DNA from: Vanrija pseudolonga
Taxonomy: Eukaryota > Basidiomycota > Tremellomycetes > Trichosporonales > Trichosporonaceae
DNA length: 64,000 nt
Direction: 5' to 3'
NCBI RefSeq assembly: GCF_020906515.1
Contig: NC_085854.1
Location: forward strand, 248,001 to 312,000
Within the stretch, counting starts at the first letter, position 1. Every line of letters starts with the position of its first letter. Shown here one piece after another: positions 57,042 to 64,000 of this stretch. Position numbers and translations under genes: made by a program. The notes under the pieces are model-generated. The model saw only the letters and a program-made list of their open reading frames with translations, was not told where the DNA came from and ran no database searches.

Positions 57042-60000
57042 TCCTGTATCATTATAATAGATTGCATGCGCATGGGTTTGTAGCAATGGTAGACGTGATC
57101 CGATGTGACGGTGTGGAAGGTGCTGGGCAAGAAGCGCGTGACTTCGGATGCGAGCGGAAAGTGTCCAAGGCGAGTGCGTGGGCTTGGGGGTGGGCGTATG
57201 CGTGATATCCCCATGGACCGAGGGCGCACGGGCTGGTGCAAACGAGTAGCTGATCGACACGGACCGTGCGGTGCGGTGGCTCTGGCCATAGTGCAAGGGA
57301 AGTGACGCGCGTGCAGAGCAGGCAGTCGCAGTCGGCCAGTGCTGGCGAGAAGGGCAACAGGGGACGGTCGGTCGCGCGCATGGTCCCTCGCCACAACCCG
57401 TGAGATGATCCGAGAGCGCACGGCCGGCCGGGCAGAAGCGCGCGCCAGAGGGATCGACAGGCGCGTGCGCGCATGCGCAATGCGTATGAGGCCCGGGGCG
57501 CATGATACGGGGCGGGGCGTCAACGCGCAGAAGTCCCGGCGAGAGAGACGAGAGCGGCGCACAAGGCCCGCCGCCGGCCACATCGTCTCGTCGGGAGCGC
57601 CCGACCCCGCCGTCGCCCGCGTAACCGCCGCCCCCGCGCAACGCCCGCCCGCGCCGCCCGCGCGGTGCCAAGCCAAGCGAGGACACTGGCCGGCCTGAAA
57701 TACACCGCGCTCTGAAACCAGCTCCACATGCTCCACAAATAGTCGAATGGCCGGGTTATCAGATACGATGCGACGTATGCGTGTTTGCGGGGGGTGGCGA
57801 GGGTGGCGTGGTTGACGAGGTAGCCGGTGTGCGTTGGCGAGGTGATAGATGAGCCCGCTTGCGCGCTCGTTCGCTCGCACCGCTTGACGGCGGGCAGCGG
57901 TGACACGGCCGACTATGTAGACGATGATTCGTGGCGGACCGCTCGCTTGGCGATGCAGTGGTGCGTGCAGTGCAACTTCCCGGCGACCCGGCCACATGGC
58001 TGCGTGCCTTGGCCACCGCGCGAGCGGCGGCAGTGGGGAGGGAGAAGGAGATGCCGGGCCTGAGGCGCGTCCGCGGTCGTCGTTCGCCGTGCGCACTGAT
58101 CTCGCCGCGGACGGCGCGGCGACACGGGGACGCGGCGAGACAGAGGCACAGCCACGCCGCGGCGAGAAGCGCACAGCACCGGTGTGAGGAAGCTGGGCGC
58201 GATGGGAACCACCCAGCCGGCGCGTCTGAGGGCTGTGCCAGTCCTAGCCGCTTCGGTGTCGTCCCACCCCCGCTGAAGGCAGCCGATGGCTCCCACGCAG
58301 CATTGCAGCGGGGATGGACGGCCTCCCGCCCGACGAGGCCAGTGACAATTTGCCTGGCACGAGGCGATGCGGATGTGTGGTCGAAGGGGCCGAGAGTGCG
58401 GTCGTCGTCAACTGCCGCGGGTGTCTGGTTGTTTGTGGCCGGCGGCAGGGGCTCTTGGCAGCCTCGGCTGGCCGCACCATCGTCGGATGGCCTTCTCTCA
58501 CCGCCTTCTCCTAACTGTCCCCTTGGTCGCCGTCCCTCCCCTCGCAGCTTGCGCTTTGTGTCGCTCTTGGCGGCGGTACACCAGTCGTGCTCGTCCTTGG
58601 TCCGTCGATCCGTGTGCCTCAGCTTCGTCCGCACAAGGCGGCCGTCCGTCGCTCCAGTCGGTCCTGTCGTCTTGTCCACATACCTTACCTCAATGACACG
58701 ACGAGAAAGGAAGACATGCGGGTCTTGCGACGCAGATATCGGCGCACCATCGAGTTCGGAGGCGGTGTACCGAGCCAACGCCGGCAAGGGTATCTCGCCC
58801 ACAATCCAGGGATCTCGGAGGACGACGTCGGCGCACCTCGTCTCCGCGTCGACGACTCGTCTCGTGTGTCCGGTGCGTGTCGCTTCCGACGTGACTTGGT
58901 GGGGCTGTATACGAGACGTCGAGCCTCGATGCGGACATTTTGCACGTTGTCTCATGTCGAGGACGACGGCGTTTGTGTCCCCCTCTGAACCGCGGCGTTT
59001 GTCACTCCGTCTGTTTGGCTTGGTCTTCTCCGCTGCCTGATTCCTTGGCACGAACGATGGTCCGACAGGCTGGCCGCGTCAAGTTGGTTTTGAGGCGAGG
59101 AGAAGCCTACACGCGGACACTTTGTTCACGTTGCCTGCTGATACTCGCCACGGTGAGGACAGCGTCGGTGAAGCTTGTCCGCCTGACAGCTTTCCAGGGG
59201 TCTCCTGGCGCAGAGGCAGCGAAGATGTGACTCGGCGCCTGTAGAACAAGGAGGGTTCGCCATACTGTCCAAGGGGCGAGAGGCGATCTCACTTCAAGCT
59301 GGACCAGCTCGGATGCCAACCCCAAAAGCGAGTGGGCGCTCCGCCAGCATCGCACCATCTGTGCGCAGCTGTGGCGACCACGGAACAGCAGTAGTACTGC
59401 TACTCCCTCTGGTCACCACGGCGGGGGTTCGAGCCCGCTCGCTGAATCCGGACCTCTCCCAGGAGGAAGGGGACTGGCCGCCGGGGTTCAGGAGTGGGGT
59501 AGATTCTCTTTTGTGTGTGCAGTGCGTGTATGTGTGTGTGTGTTGTGCGACATGTGTGCGGTCGCGGCGCGGCGTCTCCTCGCACCCACGCACCGGTCGC
59601 ACCAGTCTCACCGATTTTTATCGGCGATGCCCCTGCCACGGCTGAGGGTTTCGTGGAGCAGCGAACACACTCACTCGGACAATGGCTCGCCTGTGAAGTG
59701 TGTCAGCGCAGGACACGGTGCGGGCGAGCGGGCCTAGCAGCCAACTGGTAATCGCCCTGGCTCGTTCGCATCTATCTCACCTGCTTCAGACGAAATCAAC
59801 AAAGATTCAAGACCCGCAGCCGCGGCGAGAGAAGCGTGCCGGGGCCGACGAGTCTAGCGGGGACGAGTAAGAGGGACGCTCGACGACAGCCACCCCGTCC
59901 ATATCGCCAGCCAGTCGCCGCGAGCGGTGCGCTGACGAGTCTGCAGTCTCTCTTCCCCAGAAAGAAGGCATCGGCGTGTCGAACCCTCACAGCTGGAGCG

Positions 60001-63000
60001 CCTTGACACATTTTGAAGGCCACATGCATGACGTGCGCGTGGATGAGGGGTCGTTGGTTACTGTGGATATGGCCGACCCCCGCGTATGTGCCTTTGAGAT
60101 TGTGCGGCTGTGTGCTCAGTGACCCACCCCCCCCCCCCCCCTCGAATTCCTCGCCTTCGCGGTCAAAGTGAGTTCCTTCAGGCTGAGTGATGGTCATTGT
60201 CCTCAACCCACATTTCTCGCGCTGCAAGAACAGCAGGCTACACTACCCTCGGACACGAGCGTCTCGGGTCACTCCTAGCAACCCCGCGCGCCCCCCAACG
60301 GCATGGGGGAGGCCACGGCCATCGACTGTTTGGAACAGCGAGCTCGTCCTCGCCTCCCCTTGATTTTGCTCTCTGCTCTCCATCTGTGGAAGACGGCGAC
60401 GTCTCATCCCATCACCGCCAAACCACCTCGATGCCACCACCCACACACGCTCCTCACCTCCTCGAAAGAAACGGCATCGACTGGCCCGGATAAACGAGCC
60501 GGCACGCGATTGGAGGGTCGCCTCCACTCATGACGTGTGTTTCTTGCCACTGCTGGAGGTTACCATGCGACAAGTAGTCAGTCCTGAGCGGCGTCCAGGG
60601 AGACAGTGAGCACGGCTACGCGCAGTTTTGTGGCTTGGGGCAGCCACACCTGCTCGGCAGCGGGCGCTTCGAGAAGGGGTCTATCTGCTCGAGGGCCGTC
60701 GACCTCTTGCCCAATGTCTGGACCTCGACGCCAGCTGCTGTTAATGAATCGGCGTCAGCCTCTCACACTGCCTCGTCCTGCTGTGGTGGTAGCTCAAAGG
60801 GACATGGTGTGGCGAGGTGGCGACAAAGACAAGTTTCGCGGCTTCGCCCTGTGGTCCGGCGCCGCCGGCGAAGGGGTTCAAAGGTCGAGAACTCGAGCTC
60901 TAGTCGTCGGGGGCGCCGTTTAAGTGCCTTGCCCTCAGGAAGTTGATTAATCGACTTTTGTAGCAGTGATGGCGAGCAGCGGTTCCTCTCTTCTCAGTTG
61001 CTCTGCATCTCAAGGCTCGGGTGCACCCGAGGGGTTGGACACAACGCCAACGGTCCGCGCGGGTCGACGCCCCGGCGCCTTGCGCCACCAGCGCCAGCCT
61101 GTCCCTGGTTTGCTGGGGAGATGTCGTGGTCAGTACTGAGGCGAGGCTGCGACGCCATGATAGCCTGGGTGAAGTCGAGGTGGTGTGCGCTGAGTGCGAG
61201 AGTCGACAGTTAGACAGTAAGACGGCACAAGGACAGTTCCCATTCTGCGCAGCAGTTCGACGACTAGGCGTTATTGGGGTGGTTTGTACTAGGGGTTGGC
61301 GTGCTTGTCTTGGTTCCCCACGCATGCGCAAAATGTTGGTTTAGTGCCACAGTTGGGGAATGTAAACCTGATCAACGGTCCAATAAGGATGCAGGCGACC
61401 CAGATCCCTTTGCGCAACCGTCGGAAGGTATTGGAGCACCCATGATCTCTCACATTCCCCACTCGCTCATAGCACCATCATGTGCCCACCACTAGCGTCA
61501 ACGGTGTGGGACATGTGCCTGCATAGACAGACTTCATCATCACGGGGTACACTGGTGCACAGACTGACTCCGCTCGACATCGGCCTAGCTAACGAGCTCG
61601 AAAGACGGAACCCAGGAGAGAAACTGGCCGTGCGCAAAGAAAAATGGCCGATGGTGCCCACGACCGGCTGGTTCACGGCAACTGTGCTGGGTTGGTCGTC
61701 AGTGTCAGCCAGACTCACCCAGACCTAGTGAAGCACCAAAAGTGCCAAGTGAGAACCGAGTGCCAAGTGAGGACTGCCTGAAAGCCATTCGCTGACTCGT
61801 CAGGAGCAGATCTCGTTGCAGCGCGGGGTGCGCAATTTAATCTCGCTACCACGCTCCAGACTCGACCAAGAGCCCCACACTGGCCGAGCGGCGCCTCCCC
61901 TCACAACGCAAAACAACGCAAAAACAACGCAAACCGCTTGTTGCTTTCGGACCGCGGCCCCCCTGTGCGCCGGCCGGTCGGGGAGTATTGGACAGAGGCC
62001 GAGGAGGACGCGTCAACTTACCCGCTGTCTTCTCGTCATCTGGCCCAGGCTGGCAGTCGTCGCAGTGTCAATGACGATTTGCCCACCATCGTTCCGCAGG
62101 TCACGGCACCGTCGTCTGTCCTTGCCATTGCGGGCCTTTTTTGTTTGCTCCACCTCCCCGCACACTAGCTTCGATGGCTCTCGACGGCTCCAAGAAAAAT
62201 AAGACTACTGCTGTGGGGTTGTCGACTTCATAACCACCCCAGCCCAGTTGGCCAGTTGGGTGGTGTAGTCGCCGTGCCTGGTGCCTCGATAAGCAACGAG
62301 AGACTCTGTCGTGAAGCTCAATGTAGCCACGACCCGCGCATCACCCGATGGAGCACGCTGGAGTCGTGCACCCGCTCGGCGATTCCGCTCCGGCCGAACG
62401 GCAGAACAACAGTGGGTACTACCCGCACGCGAATTCTGGGAACCATCATCGTGTGCTGGTATTGGGTGTCAGCACATGACTTGTGTCATCAGTGAGGACG
62501 TATTGGAGCGCGGCTGCGTGGGCTACTGGGCGGGGCCTGGCAAAGATTAGCTTGCATTCCGCCGTGGATTACTCCACAACGAATGTGTGGTGCTTGCACA
62601 AACCATATGTCACACTGCCTGCCAATCCGCCGCAAGCCATACAATCTGCGGTGAGATTGCGGCGACTATTCGAACCCGGGTCAGCTGCCTGATGCCATGG
62701 TGCGTCTTGACACCGTCGCGGCACAGTCGTCGGCAGTCACCGCCATCCCACGCTGCACACGACCTCCCATGTCTATTCGTTTGCGCCTGCCTCCCGACGC
62801 CAGGCCTCTCGGAAGCAGATGAGGAATGTAGCTCCGATACTTACGTGTTACTGGGTCTCGGTGTGCGAACCAAAGCGCGGTTTGATTTGTTACGCGCGAG
62901 ACTAGGCAAATTATTCGCCCAGAGGCCGTGCTGCTCCCAATCAGATTATGCATCCCCCACTCCCCCCCGGTCTCCGGGCACACGCTCGCTCCTTAGCCCC

Positions 63001-64000
63001 AGGCCGGTGTACAGTGCCTCAGTTTCACAATTGTGCCTTCGTCGCTTCTGCGATGCCAGGACACTACGTTACCACCAGGCGGGGGACGCCGCTGCTAGGA
63101 CAATGCCGCCCCCACGGCAATTGACGTTGACCACGTCAAGGCTACGCTTGCCCTGCACCGGCGGGCCGCGGCCACATAGGCGCCACCCTACACCGGTCGG
63201 CGTAGCGGCCGTCGCCGCCACCTTTAGTTACTGCATGTATTCGTTACTACACGTATGCATTCCTAAACCCCGTTAGCAAATGAATCGACGTGAGTCAGTC
63301 GGAAGCCCCGATTTGGTGACGGGGGAGGCGCACAGGACAGGAGACGTGTTAACCAAACATAGGGACCCAACGCCACCTGTTCTGGATCCGAAATTCAGAA
63401 CACGGAACCATCAGCGCCTGCCAAGGGACTCGTGTCTGCCGCTGATTCTGTGGCTTCGCCTGAGAGCCAACAACCCCGAAAAGGCACTGGGGTTGCGACG
63501 CGCCGCGGCAAGCGTAAGGTCCGCGCTTTCGCATCGTGCACGGCGAGTCTCCTCCCTCACGCAAGAGTGTAGGACACGTTACGTTGCACCATACGATGGC
63601 GCGCAACACCTCGTGGTGGCTCAAGGCACTTGAATGGGCAGCCACGATGACGCAGCGGCGGCGGCGAACAGGGAGGGAGGGGTTGGGTTGGGTTCGTTGA
63701 CGGTCTGTAGCGCGGCCCCCCTCCCAACTTTCGAGGCGGCAGTAGTCATGGTGGCACAAGGTCCCAGCTCCAACAGCACCCGCTCCCCAGTCTTCAGGCT
63801 ATCCTCATGGTGCAGGCTGCTGCCGTTGGGGGATGACAGCATCCGCCTCGAGACCCACGTACATGCCGATACGCGGGCGCCACGGTCGTGAGCGCCGGGG
63901 CCGAGTCGGACTGCGCATCTTGTCACACTCGGATGGTAACACAACACAACACCAAGCAGTTTCAGACAGCTTCCTTGTGTCGCCGTGAAGGCGCCTCGTG
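57042..64000. other. 7-kb tail of the window, no gene supported
   Basis: Large overlapping open frames exist on both strands (57038-58174 and 57759-59051 minus, 57931-59040 plus), which is the usual result of high GC; none has a recognisable domain, and they contradict each other. A C15 run lies at 60127-60141. A B-box-like word near 59419 has no matching A box. I saw no transposon gene. A non-coding RNA or a gene with many short exons could be missed here. Confidence 0.5.
60127..60141. repeat. C15 homopolymer
   Basis: Fifteen consecutive C on the plus strand in non-coding DNA; a likely length-variable and error-prone site. Confidence 0.9.

Noticed and set aside
57038-59051. Long open frames on both strands after the phosphatase gene (378, 430 and 369 codons)
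   Set aside because: They overlap antiparallel, are Arg/Pro/Ala-rich as expected of random GC-rich DNA, and show no family motif.
59410-59440. GGTTCGAGCC word resembling a tRNA T-arm (B box)
   Set aside because: No A box at a suitable distance and no cloverleaf could be drawn; the stem does not pair well.

Overview
The window looks like nuclear DNA of a GC-rich basidiomycete yeast, most likely Tremellomycetes and possibly Trichosporonales. The reasons are many tiny spliceosomal introns (31-60 nt, GTRNGY donors, a CTGAC/CTGAT branch site close to the AG), pyrimidine-rich leaders, and basidiomycete-type proteins. I saw no rRNA, no convincing tRNA, no CRISPR array and no recognisable transposon. 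All exon models are mine, built from reading frame, splice signals and comparison between copies.

Layout. 1.5-4.2 kb (-): a Medusa (MedA)-like regulator. 4.2-15.9 kb: a long stretch with no gene I can support. 15.9-17.3 kb (+): a GPI-anchored Ser/Gly-rich wall protein. 18.7-48.4 kb: the main feature, nine copies of one family of type I transmembrane proteins. Three lie on the minus strand (A-C, 18.7-26.2 kb) and six on the plus strand (D-I, 32.3-48.4 kb). They flank a core with a Vba-like MFS transporter (-, 26.9-28.6 kb) and a PQ-loop (Ypq-type) transporter (+, 29.6-31.8 kb). 48.6-51.5 kb (-): an unrecognised 907-residue protein. 51.8-52.3 kb (-): a short F-box protein. 54.3-57.0 kb (+): a MAP-kinase phosphatase with rhodanese and dual-specificity phosphatase domains. 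57.0-64.0 kb: again no gene I can support.

The nine-copy family has six exons with intron phases 2,1,2,0,2 (phase 2,1,2,0,2 holds for all nine apart from local lesions). The parts in order are: signal peptide, ectodomain 1 opening with IPxPxQxIY, a short linker exon, ectodomain 2 ending in a YFLxK-like strand, a Ser/Thr stalk ending SVGALAGGI, a single 74- or 77-nt exon encoding the membrane helix and a basic stop-transfer (YKKKQ), and a disordered cytoplasmic tail. Tails diverge, but keep DSGAxVI, PPAY (a WW-domain ligand) and RxLPxxP (a class I SH3 ligand). In the plus arm the protein ends with RPLPxxP. Seven copies can be read as open; H and I carry breaks in ectodomain 2 and look like pseudogenes. 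Copy G is open only if a 36-nt in-frame segment is spliced out.

I infer a rapidly evolving set of cell-surface or endomembrane receptors or ubiquitin-ligase adaptors with varied outer domains and a shared set of tail motifs. The transporters in the middle are of families that act at the vacuole in yeasts, and one of them (Ypq1) is a known target of a PPxY adaptor plus Rsp5 in Saccharomyces, which suggests a testable functional link.
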